A DNA stretch of 64,000 bases from Burkholderia guangdongensis (GTDB taxonomy: Bacteria; Pseudomonadota; Gammaproteobacteria; Burkholderiales; Burkholderiaceae): assembly GCF_013403875.1 (NCBI RefSeq), contig NZ_JACBNX010000014.1:83550-147549 (forward strand), read 5' to 3'. Made by a program: the position numbers and the translations under genes. The first letter of the stretch is position 1. Each line of letters opens with the position of its first letter. This document shows positions 45,929 through 55,525 of this stretch, piece after piece. The notes beneath the pieces were generated by a model. It was not told where the DNA came from and did not search any database. It saw nothing but the letters and a program-made list of their open reading frames with translations.

Positions 45929-47346
45929 GACGCGTTACCTCCGAAGGAAACAAGCGGTGCGCGCCGGCGATCCGGCGCGGCTGAAACGGCCGCCGTGCAG
46001 CCGTCGCGCGCGGGCGCGGCGGCGGCGGACGGCGGGCGGCCGAGCGGCGGGTGGGCCGTCCGCGCACGGACGCGACGGCGCGGCGGGCGGATCGATCGAC
46101 AGGTCGATCCGCAGGTCGATCGGCGACGCGCCGGGGTAGGGAAGGCAGCCGGCCAGCCGCCGGGCCGGTGCGCCGAGCGCGCGGCCGGTGTGCGTGCGGC
46201 GCGGCGCGCAGCGTGCGCGCCGGCTCGGGTGACGAACATGCGGACTGAATCGCCCGAAATCGCGCGGGGTGTCGCGGCATGCGCATGTGGCGACGCGGGG
46301 TAGCGGATCGCCGTTGCGCTCGCGGATGCAACCGAGCGCGAACAGCAACGCGTCTTCGACGTCGAACAGTACCGTCCGCCAGTCGTTCATCGTTCCATCC
46401 CCGGCTCCCGCCTCGGCGCTCGGCGTCGACGCGGTCATGCATGCAAAGGGAGCCGGCGGCGCGCATCGTCGCGTCGCCGTTTCCCGGTCTTGCTGGGGCA
46501 CTTCGTCCGTCCCTGATGAGGGTTTGTCGTCGGCGTCGGGGCGGCGGTGTCTGCGCAGAAAGCGAAGCAAGCGTCGAGCCATCGGACTGCGAGCCGCGTG
46601 CGGCAAGGAACGGGATCGTCGATGCGCTCGCTCGCTTGCGCCGGGCGGCGGATTTTTGATTCATCGACGTATCAGCAACCGTCAGCAACCGTCAGCGGCG
46701 GTCAGCAACCATTGGCTGCAGGATGCGCGGGTCGGGCCGCCACGATGCGCGGCTCGCGTTCCGAGTGCGGCGGACATCGCGGCAATGCCGGTCGAAATCA
46801 CCGCCGACGGTTCGGCCGATGCGCGCGAGCGACTCACCGCACGTGTCGTCGCGCCGCTTTCCGGGCCGCGCCGACCTACCCGTTTCACAAGCGCAACGTT
46901 TCGCGATCGCACCGCGACGACGGGTGCGAACCGGCGCGAATACGCGTGAGTCCGGGAAAATCCGCATCCGCGCGCGGCCACGATTGGTGGACGCGCCGAG
47001 CGAATGTCACGCCACGCGAGCGGACGCGTTTCAGAAACGATTGCCAGCGACCGAGAACGACCGCCGCGCCGGGATCCACCGATATTTCGCGGTCCTGCGG
47101 GATGGCCGCAAGGCCGCCACTCGACGGTTCGCCTCACGATGACGCCGGCACGGCGACCGTCGCGTGTGCCGGCGCCGTAACGCCGGTGAAACGTTCGGGC
47201 GCGTGTCGGCATGACACATGCAGGCGGGCGCGGCCACCGCACCCACACGACCGGTCTGGTTTGAATATTGCTCACCTATTCCCAGAACGGACCGGCGCCA
47301 CCGCGCGCCGCATCGATCTGTATCGGCCAGGCGAAAGAGGCTCGAC
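45929..47346. other. Long gene-poor region between glmS and wecB
   Basis: 1.4 kb in which all open frames are Arg/Ala/Pro-rich and look like GC-driven noise. It contains clustered GTCGATC repeats at 46099-46123 (two copies of a 12-base unit CAGGTCGATCCG/GG) and four 10-base repeats at 46672-46711. A minus-strand frame starting at 46390 (MNDWRTVLFDVEDALLFALG) looks briefly protein-like but has no recognisable family and quickly turns low-complexity. Probably regulatory or decayed sequence. Confidence 0.5.
46672..46711. repeat. Tandem 10-bp repeat
   Basis: Four copies of TCAGCAACCG, the third degenerate (TCAGCGGCGG) and the fourth ending in A. Lies in the gene-poor region. Confidence 0.8.
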
Positions 47347-48561
47347 ATGAGGACGTTTCTGTTTGTATTCGGCACGCGGATGGAGGCGGTCGGGATGGCG
47401 CCACTCGTGCGGGCGCTGCGCGCGCACGGGAACGTCGACGCGCGGGTGTGCGTGACCGCGCGGCACCACGATACGTTCGACGCGTTGCTGTCGCTGTTCG
47501 ACATCACGCCCGATTACGCGCTGAGTCTGTCGCAGCTCGATCATCCGTCGATCGACGTGACGACCGCGATCCTGCAGGCGATCGGCGGGCTGTTCGACGA
47601 GTTGCGTCCGGACGCGGTGCTCGTGCACGGCGACACGACGACGACGCTGATGGTCAGCCTCGCGGCGTTCTATCGCTATTTGCCGGTCGGGCACGTCGAG
47701 GCGGGGCTGCGCAGCGGCGACATCGGCTCGCCGTGGCCGGAGGAACTGAACCGCCGGATGACCGATGCGCTGTCGACGTGGCATTTCGCGCCGACCGAGC
47801 GCGCGCGGCACAACCTGTTCAGCGAAGGGGTGCCGGCCGACCGCGTGACGCTCACCGGCGACACCGTGATCGACGCGCTGCAGGCGGTGAAGCGGATCCT
47901 CGATCGCGACGACACGCTCGCACGCAGCATCGCCCGACACTATCCGTTCCTCGACGGCACGCAGCGCGTGGTGCTGGTCGCGGGCCGCCGCGAACGCTCC
48001 GGCGCCGCGTTCGCGCAGTTCTGCCATGCGCTGCGCGCGCTCGCGAGCCGCTATCGCGACGTGCGGTTCGTCTATGCGCTGCACCGCGAGTCGGGCGTGG
48101 AGGACGCCGCGCACGCGCTTCTCGACGGCGTGGCGAACGTCCATGTGATCGAGCCGCAGGAATATCTGCCGTTCGTGTTTCTGATGTCGCGCGCGCATTT
48201 CATCATCGCGGATTCGAACGGGATCCAGGAGGAGGGGCCGGCACTCGGCAAACCGGTGCTCGTCACGCGCGACACGAGCGCGCGGCCCGAGGCGATCCAG
48301 GCGGGCACCGCGCGGCTCGTCGGCACGGATGCGGAGCGGATCGTGCGCGAGGCCGCGCGACTCATCGACGACGACGTCGCATACGGCGAGATGTGCCACG
48401 CACGCAATCCATACGGCGACGGGCACGCGTGCGACCGGATCGTGCATGCGTTGCTCGACCGGCGATGCGCGCTACCGGACATCGCGAGCTACGGAACAGG
48501 ATCGGGAGAGGTGCCGTACAACGCGCTGGCGCTCGGCCTGCAAGCATTGCGATCGGCTTGA
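47347..48561 (+). CDS. UDP-N-acetylglucosamine 2-epimerase, WecB family
   Basis: Interconverts UDP-GlcNAc and UDP-ManNAc for surface polysaccharides. 404 residues from ATG 47347 behind AAAGAGG. Signatures: [39 protein letters not shown], and [19 protein letters not shown]. The usual DSGGIQEE reads DSNGIQEE here, one substitution in the nucleotide-binding loop. GlmS, coded 1.4 kb away, feeds the UDP-GlcNAc pool it uses. Confidence 0.9.
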   Translation: MRTFLFVFGTRMEAVGMAPLVRALRAHGNVDARVCVTARHHDTFDALLSLFDITPDYALSLSQLDHPSIDVTTAILQAIGGLFDELRPDAVLVHGDTTTTLMVSLAAFYRYLPVGHVEAGLRSGDIGSPWPEELNRRMTDALSTWHFAPTERARHNLFSEGVPADRVTLTGDTVIDALQAVKRILDRDDTLARSIARHYPFLDGTQRVVLVAGRRERSGAAFAQFCHALRALASRYRDVRFVYALHRESGVEDAAHALLDGVANVHVIEPQEYLPFVFLMSRAHFIIADSNGIQEEGPALGKPVLVTRDTSARPEAIQAGTARLVGTDAERIVREAARLIDDDVAYGEMCHARNPYGDGHACDRIVHALLDRRCALPDIASYGTGSGEVPYNALALGLQALRSA

Positions 48562-48626
48562 ACTGACGGGCGGCGGCCGGTTTGCCCGAAGGCAAAACGC
48601 GACGCCGGACCGTTCAGATTGTGCGT

Positions 48627-48703
48627 TGGTAGGCTCGATTGGATTCGAACCAACGACCCCCACCATGTCAAGGTGGTGCTCTAACCAACTGAGCTACGAG
48701 CCT
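48627..48703 (-). tRNA. tRNA-Val (GAC)
   Basis: Minus strand: acceptor AGGCTCG pairs with CGAGCCT, D-arm AGCTCAGTTGG, anticodon arm CCACC-TTGACAT-GGTGG with anticodon GAC (plus 48667-48669), T-arm with GGTTCGAATCC, and an encoded CCA at 48627-48629. 77 nt including CCA. All four arms fold. Confidence 0.97.
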
Positions 48704-48835
48704 GTTGAGGCGCGGATTATAGAGGGACTTTTTGCGCAGCACAAGCGGTGCGCCACATTTTGTTCGTGGCGGGCTGCAACGGACGGAAGTCGCCGCGCGG
48801 AACGCGCCCGGCACAGCGCCGGCGAAGGCACCGAT

Positions 48836-49080
48836 TTATCCACAGCAGCCTTTGGACAACCGTCTAGCAAACACAGGGATTCACAGTGGACCGATTGAGG
48901 ATATCTGTGCGCGTCGCCGATCCGCTGTGAAAGTTGTTAGACACAGCACAGAACTGTGCACGCGCGATGCGTGACGTTATGAATTCCGTATCGTGTTGAT
49001 TCGCCAGCGCGTTTGGCCGGTTATCCACAGCTGTGCGCGACCCTTGTTAACTACTACTACGTTTACATATATATCTATTC
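48836..49080. other. Candidate chromosomal replication origin (oriC-like)
   Basis: Two perfect DnaA boxes TTATCCACA (48836-48844 and 49021-49029). The second is followed by a GC-rich spacer (GCTGTGCGCGACCC), then TTGTTAA, then CTACTACTAC (49051-49060), which on the other strand is GTAGTAGTAG, the pattern of DnaA-trios, then the AT-rich tract GTTTACATATATATCTATTC (49061-49080). Box, GC spacer, trios and unwinding tract in this order is the basal unwinding system of bacterial oriC. Weaker DnaA-box-like TTCACAG and CTGTGAAAG occur between. The whole gene-free gap is 48704-49260. Confidence 0.65.
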
Positions 49081-49260
49081 AAAACCCTTGGTATACACGC
49101 GTCGGCTGTGACGTCGCTGTGCGGATGGCAGGCGGATTTCCGATAAGATGAACGCCGACCGACACACACGACCCGCACGACACACAGCCGCTCGCTCGCA
49201 TGTCATCGCTTCGATCCGTGTCTTCGCGGGTGAGCGCATCGGCAGACTGGAGACGCATGG

Positions 49261-50505
49261 ATGCAGAGCTCGTCCGAGTTTGAGCGCCGCTCGCCCGGCC
49301 GATGGCTGACGCCCGATCGCGTGGCGTTTTATTCCTGCCTCGTGCTGCTGGCCGATCTCGGTTTCTTCTTCATCCATGCATACGGCGCGTACAAGCTGCG
49401 CAACGGGCACGTCGTTGCGCCGGGCTGGGATTTCGCGGTGTTCTGGAGCGCGTCGTACCTGACGATCCACCAGGGCGCGGCGAGCGCGTTCAACGGATCG
49501 CTGATCGAATCGCTGGCGCTGCCGCTACAGGGCCTGACCTCCGTGAACATGCTCACGCCGTGGGTCTACCCGCCGACCTTCCTGCTCGTCGTCTGGCCGT
49601 TCGCGCTCATTCCTTTCCCGCTTTCGTATCCGGTGTTCGTGTTCGGCGGCTTGCTGTTCGCCGTACGGGCCTGCACGCGGCTGCTCGAATCGAGACCGCC
49701 GGCCGCATTCTGGTTCGCGGCGATCGCGTTTCCGCCGGTCTGGATCGTCGGCTCGGCCGGACAGAATTCGTTTCTGACCATCGGCCTGATCGGGCTCGGC
49801 CTCGCATGGCTGGAACGGCGGCCGTGGCTCGCGGGGCTGTGCTTCGGGTTACTCGCGATCAAACCGCAGCTCGGCGTGCTGATTCCGGTCGCGTTGATAA
49901 GCGGGCGGCAGTGGAGGGCGTGCATCGCGGCGGCGTGCACGGCTTGCGTGTTCGGCGTGGTTGCCGGCGCGGCATTGGGATTCGGTACGTACGCGAAGTT
50001 CGTCGAAGCGGCCGCGACGTTCGGGCGTGACGTCGTCGAGCAGGCGTCCGACTGGCCGTGGGGCATGCCGACCGTGTTCGGCGCGGCCCGGCATCTGGGG
50101 CTCGCGCCCGGATACGCATACGCGGCGTTCGGCGTGGTCGCGGCGATCGCCGTGGCCGCGGTGGTGGCGTTATGGATCGGGCATGCGCGCGGCCCGTTGC
50201 GGGCGGCGGTGCTCGTGATCGCGAGCCTGCTGTGCCAGCCGTATCTGCTGTCGTATGACCTCGTCTGGATGGCGTTGCCGATCGTGCTGCTCTGGGAGGA
50301 TGGGCGACGTTACGGGGGCAGGCGCGGCGATCTGCCGGTGATGGTCGTTGCGTGGCTGGCGCCGGTCGTGTTCTTTCTGCCGCCGGGGTGGTCGCTCGGG
50401 AGCGCGATGCCGGTGGTGATGCTGGCGTTGCTGGCGGTGGTTGTCAGGCGGGGTTGCGGTGAGAATAAATCGATGAAAACGCGCTATTTCGAAAATAAAA
50501 AATAG
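49261..50505 (+). CDS. Glycosyltransferase family 87 (DUF2029) membrane protein
   Basis: Polytopic inner-membrane protein of the GT87/DUF2029 group, probably a polyprenyl-phosphate-sugar dependent mannosyltransferase-like enzyme. 414 residues, about ten hydrophobic helices, with early acidic/aromatic loop GWDFAVFWSASYLTIHQG and TPWVYPPTFLLVVWPFALIP, both typical, and LLAIKPQLGVLIP. The C-terminus becomes polar (ENKSMKTRYFENKK). Acceptor unknown. Confidence 0.87.
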   Translation: MQSSSEFERRSPGRWLTPDRVAFYSCLVLLADLGFFFIHAYGAYKLRNGHVVAPGWDFAVFWSASYLTIHQGAASAFNGSLIESLALPLQGLTSVNMLTPWVYPPTFLLVVWPFALIPFPLSYPVFVFGGLLFAVRACTRLLESRPPAAFWFAAIAFPPVWIVGSAGQNSFLTIGLIGLGLAWLERRPWLAGLCFGLLAIKPQLGVLIPVALISGRQWRACIAAACTACVFGVVAGAALGFGTYAKFVEAAATFGRDVVEQASDWPWGMPTVFGAARHLGLAPGYAYAAFGVVAAIAVAAVVALWIGHARGPLRAAVLVIASLLCQPYLLSYDLVWMALPIVLLWEDGRRYGGRRGDLPVMVVAWLAPVVFFLPPGWSLGSAMPVVMLALLAVVVRRGCGENKSMKTRYFENKK

Positions 50506-50634
50506 ACTTGAAATTGCTCCCGAAAAGAACCTAAGCTACGCAAACGTTGCCGCGATTTGCTGGCCGACAACGATTCGAATGACCAACCTTCCGGTTCGCA
50601 AAAGCACCGGCGAGGCGAGACGGGGGACGGGGAA

Positions 50635-51312
50635 ATGTCGAATGTTGCGGGCAAGGCCTATGGAATGAACGTGGTCACGCCGATGCCGCCGCATCGAACG
50701 TGGATAAACCGTTTCGTGTTCATGATCGCGCGGGCGCTGCCGGCAACGCTGGGCGGGCTGCTCGGCCTGTCGATCATCCATTTCGCACGCTGGGTGATCA
50801 TTCGGCGGCAGGACTGGCCCGACCTGGGGCAGCCCAAATCCAGTCTCGCCAACGATTACATGCTGTTCGTCAGCAACTTCAATGGAACCTGGGATCAATA
50901 TATCGATGCTTTTGCGGACGGTATTCCCAATGGCCTCGACCTGTTCTGGTATTCCAGCACGAAATATCCGCATTCAATTCCGATCACACCGTTCAAGAAT
51001 TACATCCGCATCAATCAGATCGATACGGACTACTACTATAACGCGACCCCCGGCGCCGCCCAGCGCGACATCAAGGCGGCACTGCGTGTGCGGGCAAAAC
51101 TGACCGAATTGGCCGCGCAACATGCGAGCCTTTCTCCCGATGCTTTTTCCGAAGCCTATCGAGCCGCACTGGTGTCGGTGCAGAACGATCTAGGCACGCC
51201 GGGTCTGGCGCCCGTCGCGTCGAACGACACGGCTCACGCCGACATCAACCGCCAACCCTTCGTCGATCAGGCTTGGCCCAGGCAGGAGGAGGTCGCTCAT
51301 CTTGAACGTTGA
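50635..51312 (+). CDS. Uncharacterised membrane-anchored protein of the DyP/P450 operon
   Basis: 225 residues from ATG 50635 (GGGGA upstream; a longer start at 50557 is possible). One hydrophobic segment near the N-terminus (FMIARALPATLGGLLGLSII), then a soluble domain with LFVSNFNGTWDQYIDAFADG and PITPFKNYIRINQIDTDYYY. The NFNGTWDQYIDAF pattern recalls a poorly described bacterial family often encoded near heme peroxidases, but I cannot name it. It overlaps the next gene by 11 bases. GC is lower than in the core genes nearby. Confidence 0.72.
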   Translation: MSNVAGKAYGMNVVTPMPPHRTWINRFVFMIARALPATLGGLLGLSIIHFARWVIIRRQDWPDLGQPKSSLANDYMLFVSNFNGTWDQYIDAFADGIPNGLDLFWYSSTKYPHSIPITPFKNYIRINQIDTDYYYNATPGAAQRDIKAALRVRAKLTELAAQHASLSPDAFSEAYRAALVSVQNDLGTPGLAPVASNDTAHADINRQPFVDQAWPRQEEVAHLER

Positions 51313-52237
51313 CGGCGGTCATTATTTTCTTACCGTGCTGTCGCCGGTGCGGGTCGATCCCCAGCGGGACGGGGCCGGCCGGGTGACTTCACCCACTTCC
51401 TCGCTGCGGGACGTGCTCGCGACGCTACCCACCGCGGCGCAAAGCGCGGCATGCATCGCCGGGGGGCGCCAAAGCCCGTTCTCGCGCTGCGATCGCACGC
51501 ACTTCGCCCGCTTCGTGGTGATCGACCAGCCGGCGTTCAACGGCCGCGTGCCGGTCGATTCCCTCGTCGATGCAATCAGGAAGACGGACCTGCTCGCGCA
51601 CCAGCCGGTCGACAATCTGTCGACCGCATGGCTGCTTTGGGCGGTGGATTTCGATCCGGGCGCGCACGCCAACGACGCGGATGGCGGCCTGCACGATTAC
51701 CTCGTCAATCTGTGGAACGTGATGGGCGCCGAGCTGGCCGCGGTTTATCGCCATTGCTACGGCTTCGAAGCCGTGAAGAACGGCGACGACTTCGGGCATT
51801 ACATCCGGCGCTGTCAGGTCGAGACGACGATGCCCTTCAACGATTACTGGATTACGTCGCCGCCGCTGCCGACGATTTCGATACCGCGGATCGCGGCGGC
51901 GATCGCGGTTTTCACGCTGGGCGTGACGGGGCTCGTCACGTGGAAAGCGGGGGCGTGGGGCTGGGTGGCGTTGCTGTTGTCGCTCGCCGTCTCGGTCTAT
52001 ACCGCGTACCGCTACATTTTGGGACGTGGCGCCAGGCCCTTTGCCGCCGCCCCCCATTCCAATCTGCGCACGGTACTGAAATCGCTCTATCTTCAGCAGC
52101 ATTTCGCGCGCTTCGCGATTGCGCAGCAAGGCGCGGCCGCGGCCGACCTTCATGCCGCGTTCGGCCGGTTCGTCGACGCGCACCGGCCCGACGACCTTGC
52201 GGGGCCGAGCCAGGCGCCGGGAGTGATCCAGTCATGA
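51302..52237 (+). CDS. Uncharacterised two-domain protein of the DyP/P450 operon
   Basis: 311 residues with a TTG start at 51302, ten bases after GGAGGAGG; no other start is near. The first part (HYFLTVLSPVRVDP, then THFARFVVIDQPAFNGRVPV) looks like a ferredoxin-like domain; the second (WAVDFDPGAHANDADGGLHD to FGHYIRRCQVETTMPFNDYW) is similar in layout to the NFNGTWDQYIDAF domain of the preceding protein. A membrane hairpin lies at about residues 198-240. The pair looks like split or duplicated halves of one family. Coupled to the peroxidase gene by ATGA. Confidence 0.7.
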   Translation: MNVDGGHYFLTVLSPVRVDPQRDGAGRVTSPTSSLRDVLATLPTAAQSAACIAGGRQSPFSRCDRTHFARFVVIDQPAFNGRVPVDSLVDAIRKTDLLAHQPVDNLSTAWLLWAVDFDPGAHANDADGGLHDYLVNLWNVMGAELAAVYRHCYGFEAVKNGDDFGHYIRRCQVETTMPFNDYWITSPPLPTISIPRIAAAIAVFTLGVTGLVTWKAGAWGWVALLLSLAVSVYTAYRYILGRGARPFAAAPHSNLRTVLKSLYLQQHFARFAIAQQGAAAADLHAAFGRFVDAHRPDDLAGPSQAPGVIQS

Positions 52238-53865
52238 TCGAGAGAAAGCACGCGGCGCCGGATCTCGATCTCGCCGATCTCCAGGGCAACATCCTCACCG
52301 CGTATGGCCGTCTGGGCTTCCCGAAGGGGCGTTTCCTGCTGGTCAACGTGCGCGATGCGGACAGTGGACGCGCGTTCGTCGAGTTTCTGCGTCCGCGCGT
52401 GACCACGGCGCTGCGCTGGCCGTCCGTCAGACACCATCGGCCCACCGGCAAGGTGAAGGTGGCCAGGCCCGAGGTGACGATCAATCTCGCGTTCACGTTC
52501 CGGGGCCTGTTCGCGCTGGGCGTGCCGACGCGGACGCTGCGCGGGATGCCCGACGAATTCATCGACGGCATGGCGGCCCGCGCATCGATCCTGAGCGATA
52601 ACGCGAACGGCGCCTCGTTGACGGACTGGGACGCGGTATGGACCCGGAAAGACTCGACCGCGCAGCCGCATATTCTCGTGATGCTCAATGCGCAGATGCA
52701 GCCGGAAGGCAGCGCGGTTCCGGCATTGGGCACGGTCACGCAGGAGATCGTCGCTTGGTGCGACGGCTCCGGCGGCAAGGTCGCGCTGTGTCGCGGCCAT
52801 CGCGGCGCGGACGACCGCTGGCAGGATCTCTCCGCGATCACGCAGGAAGTGGGCGGCAACGTCTATCCGACACCGAAGGAGCATTTCGGCTATACCGACG
52901 CGATCAGCGATCCGGCCTTCGACGGGCAGGTGCCGAACGCGCAGGCGGCCGCCAGCGCGATCGGGCAGGGCAAGTCCGACGGCTTCGGCAACTGGTCGCT
53001 GCTCGCGCGCGGCGAGTTCCTGCTGGGCTGGCCGGATGAGGCGCAGGAGATTCCCGGCGCCGCGATGCCGCTTGATTTCAGCCGCAACGGCACCTTCTTC
53101 GCGTATCGAAAGCTGCATCAGAACGTGGACGGCTTCCACAAGTGGATCGACGGCACGGCGACCCAACTGGCGAAGTTGTGGCGCATGGGTTCGCAAGACG
53201 AGGCGTCTCAGACCTTGATGGCGAAACTGGCGGGCCGATGGCCGGACGGCGTGCCGCTGATGGCCGCGCCCACCCATGCCGACTGGCAGGCGTTCAACCG
53301 CGATTATCCGCAGCCTGTCGATGGTTCGATCAACCCGGAGCGGGCGCTTCGGCTGGTCGACTTCGTGTATCGCGACGATTCGGCCGGCACGCGTTGCCCG
53401 ATCGGCGCGCATGCGCGGCGCATGAACACCCGCGACATGCTCGACCCGCACGGCCGCGACCCCGACCCGAAAGTTCGCGCCGGCTCCGCGCTCAACAACC
53501 GCAGACGCATCCTGCGGCGCGGTCTCCCATATGGTAGCTCGGGCAGTGCGGGCGACGTCGATGGCGAGCACGGCATCGTGATGCTCGCCGTTTGCGCGAG
53601 CCTGTCGCGCCAGTTCGAATTCGTTCAGCAGCAATGGCTGAACTACGGTCTCGATTTCAGTCTCGGCAACGACACCTGTCCGCTGGTCGGCAGTCATGCG
53701 AAGGATGCGCGCTTCGTGATCGCGGCCGATCCGGCCCAGGGCAATCCTCCGTTCATCGCCAGCGGTATCCCGCCATTCGTGACGACGCGCGGCGGCGATT
53801 ACTTCTTCATGCCCAGCATGACGGCGCTGCGCCTGATCGGCATGGGCGTGACCGATCCAACCTGA
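52234..53865 (+). CDS. DyP-type heme peroxidase
   Basis: Dye-decolorising type peroxidase of 543 residues. The distal Asp222 sits in GYTDAISDP (normally GXXDG), the proximal heme His393 in CPIGAHARRMNTRD, and HGIVMLAVCASLSRQFEFVQ is a conserved C-terminal helix. It has no signal peptide. It lies between the small membrane proteins and a P450, with overlapping starts, so the four genes form one operon. Substrate unknown. Confidence 0.92.
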   Translation: MIERKHAAPDLDLADLQGNILTAYGRLGFPKGRFLLVNVRDADSGRAFVEFLRPRVTTALRWPSVRHHRPTGKVKVARPEVTINLAFTFRGLFALGVPTRTLRGMPDEFIDGMAARASILSDNANGASLTDWDAVWTRKDSTAQPHILVMLNAQMQPEGSAVPALGTVTQEIVAWCDGSGGKVALCRGHRGADDRWQDLSAITQEVGGNVYPTPKEHFGYTDAISDPAFDGQVPNAQAAASAIGQGKSDGFGNWSLLARGEFLLGWPDEAQEIPGAAMPLDFSRNGTFFAYRKLHQNVDGFHKWIDGTATQLAKLWRMGSQDEASQTLMAKLAGRWPDGVPLMAAPTHADWQAFNRDYPQPVDGSINPERALRLVDFVYRDDSAGTRCPIGAHARRMNTRDMLDPHGRDPDPKVRAGSALNNRRRILRRGLPYGSSGSAGDVDGEHGIVMLAVCASLSRQFEFVQQQWLNYGLDFSLGNDTCPLVGSHAKDARFVIAADPAQGNPPFIASGIPPFVTTRGGDYFFMPSMTALRLIGMGVTDPT

Positions 53866-53879
53866 AGCGGGGTGCGCGC

Positions 53880-55220
53880 ATGTCCTTCGCATTGAACCTG
53901 TTCCATGCCGCCGAGCTCGAGGGCCACATGCTGGGCGAGGGTGCGCTGGGCGGCGCCGAGCTCGCGGCGAAGCTGGCGAGCGGTACGGGCGACATCAAGG
54001 CGCGGCTGAAACGCGTGCTGGCCGATCCGGCGGGCCAGCGCGCGCTGTTCGCGTCGCTGCGCGCGTTCGCGCCGAATCTGGCCACCGACAAGACGCTGGT
54101 CACCGCTTATCCCTGCGATGGCACGGTGATCGTGTCCCGCGCCGACGATGTACGCGAAGTGCTCGATCGGCAGGGCGACTTCGAGGTCGTCTACGAACCC
54201 AAGATGCGCAAGATCACCGGCGGCGCCAATTTCTTTCTCGGGATGCAGGATGGCGCCGATTACCAGCGCGATACGTCGATCATGCGGCTTGCCGCGCAAC
54301 GTGACGACGTGGCGAATATCGTCGTGCCGCTGGCGCGCGAAGCGGCCCGGCGGATCGTGGCCGACCATGCGACGACCATCGATGTGCCCGACGTGTTGAC
54401 CACGGTCGTGCCCGCGCTGATGGTGCAGCGCTATTTCGGGATCGATACCGCGTCGGTTGCCGATCTTCGCGAATGGGCGACTGCGATGTTCTGGTATCTG
54501 TTCGTCGATCTGCAGGGCGATCCGGACGTCGAGCAGAAAGCGCTGGATTGCGCGCCGAAGTGCCTGGCTGCGATCGACGCGGCCATTGCCAGGACGCAAG
54601 CCGATCCCGATGGCCCCGCCACCGTGCTGAAACGGGCGATTGCGCTCCGCGATGCCGGCACCGGGGGATTCGACGGATCGGGCATTCGCAACAACATGAT
54701 CGGCCTCGTCATCGGCGCGATCCCGACCATTTCGAAGGCATGCGTGCAGGCGCTGGACGGATTGCTCGATCGCCCGGATGTGCTGGCGCGGACGCAGGCG
54801 GCAGCGGCGCATGGCGATGAGCAGGCGGTCGGCTGCGCTGTTTTCGAGGCGTTGCGCTTCAATCCGGTCAATCCGGTGATCTACCGCCGGGCCGTGCGCG
54901 ACTGCGAAATCGCTTCGGGCACACTGCGCGCGTGCCGGGTGAAGAAGGGTGCGATGGTGCTGGCGTCGAACCTGTCGGCGATGTTCGATCCGGCGGCGGT
55001 GGACGATCCCGACGCATTCCGCACCGATCGGCCGTGGGACGTCTACATACTCTGGGGATACGGCCTGCATCGCTGCTTCGGCGATGCGATCAATCGCGCG
55101 ATCATCCCGGCGCTGCTGACGCCGCTTCTGGCCGGGGCGCCGCTGGCGCGTGCTGGTGGCGACGCCGGTCACCCGGACAGCGCGACGCCGTTCCCGCAGC
55201 ACTTTACGGTGACGCGCTGA
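53880..55220 (+). CDS. Cytochrome P450
   Basis: Heme monooxygenase or peroxygenase of 446 residues. Heme motif WGYGLHRCFG with Cys399, ExxR in EALRFNP, and an I-helix region NNMIGLVIGAIPTISK that lacks the usual (A/G)GxxT, so oxygen activation may be unusual, for example peroxide-driven. The preceding DyP peroxidase fits a hydroperoxide-related pathway. The ATG at 53880 is 14 bases after the peroxidase stop. Confidence 0.92.
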   Translation: MSFALNLFHAAELEGHMLGEGALGGAELAAKLASGTGDIKARLKRVLADPAGQRALFASLRAFAPNLATDKTLVTAYPCDGTVIVSRADDVREVLDRQGDFEVVYEPKMRKITGGANFFLGMQDGADYQRDTSIMRLAAQRDDVANIVVPLAREAARRIVADHATTIDVPDVLTTVVPALMVQRYFGIDTASVADLREWATAMFWYLFVDLQGDPDVEQKALDCAPKCLAAIDAAIARTQADPDGPATVLKRAIALRDAGTGGFDGSGIRNNMIGLVIGAIPTISKACVQALDGLLDRPDVLARTQAAAAHGDEQAVGCAVFEALRFNPVNPVIYRRAVRDCEIASGTLRACRVKKGAMVLASNLSAMFDPAAVDDPDAFRTDRPWDVYILWGYGLHRCFGDAINRAIIPALLTPLLAGAPLARAGGDAGHPDSATPFPQHFTVTR

Positions 55221-55525
55221 ATGCGCTGGTGCTTGCCTCATTCGCGGGATAGGAAAGCGCGGCGGCGCTGGCGCTCGCTTCGTCCGCTTGCATCCCGCTT
55301 CTTCGATCCAACGGCCGGCGAGCTTCAACCATGGGTACATCGGAGGCTCGATGCGCGGTCGGGGCCGATTGGGAATGAATTTCCTTTAGCGTGGAGCCTT
55401 GCGGATGGTCACGAAACGTTCCGCAAATGCATAGCGTTATACACATGCATGGACGCCCCTGCAACGAGCAACTTCGCTCGGGATCTATGTTTCCACCATT
55501 TGATTCCTTTGGGAGGACTGGCACC
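55221..55525. other. Gap before the nuclease-like gene
   Basis: 305 bases with no convincing gene; the base composition drops to about even GC. Only a ribosome site (GGGAGGA, 55511) for the following gene can be named. Confidence 0.4.

Noticed and set aside
45929..46240. Possible glmS ribozyme or riboswitch upstream of glmS
   Set aside because: No glmS ribozyme core could be seen and this class is not expected in beta-proteobacteria; a normal GGAGGT ribosome site is present.
45935..46390. Minus-strand frame starting MNDWRTVLFDVEDALLFALG
   Set aside because: The first 30 residues look protein-like but the rest is low-complexity Pro/Arg/Ala and no family could be recognised; a decayed gene is possible but not supported.
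46682..47275. Minus-strand frame of about 197 codons in the glmS-wecB gap
   Set aside because: Arg/Ala-rich throughout, no recognisable motif, overlapped by other equally long frames; treated as noise.
48704..49260. Tandem TTATCCACA boxes as a plasmid or phage origin
   Set aside because: No repA-like gene or iterons are nearby; the box, spacer and trio order fits a DnaA-dependent chromosomal origin better.
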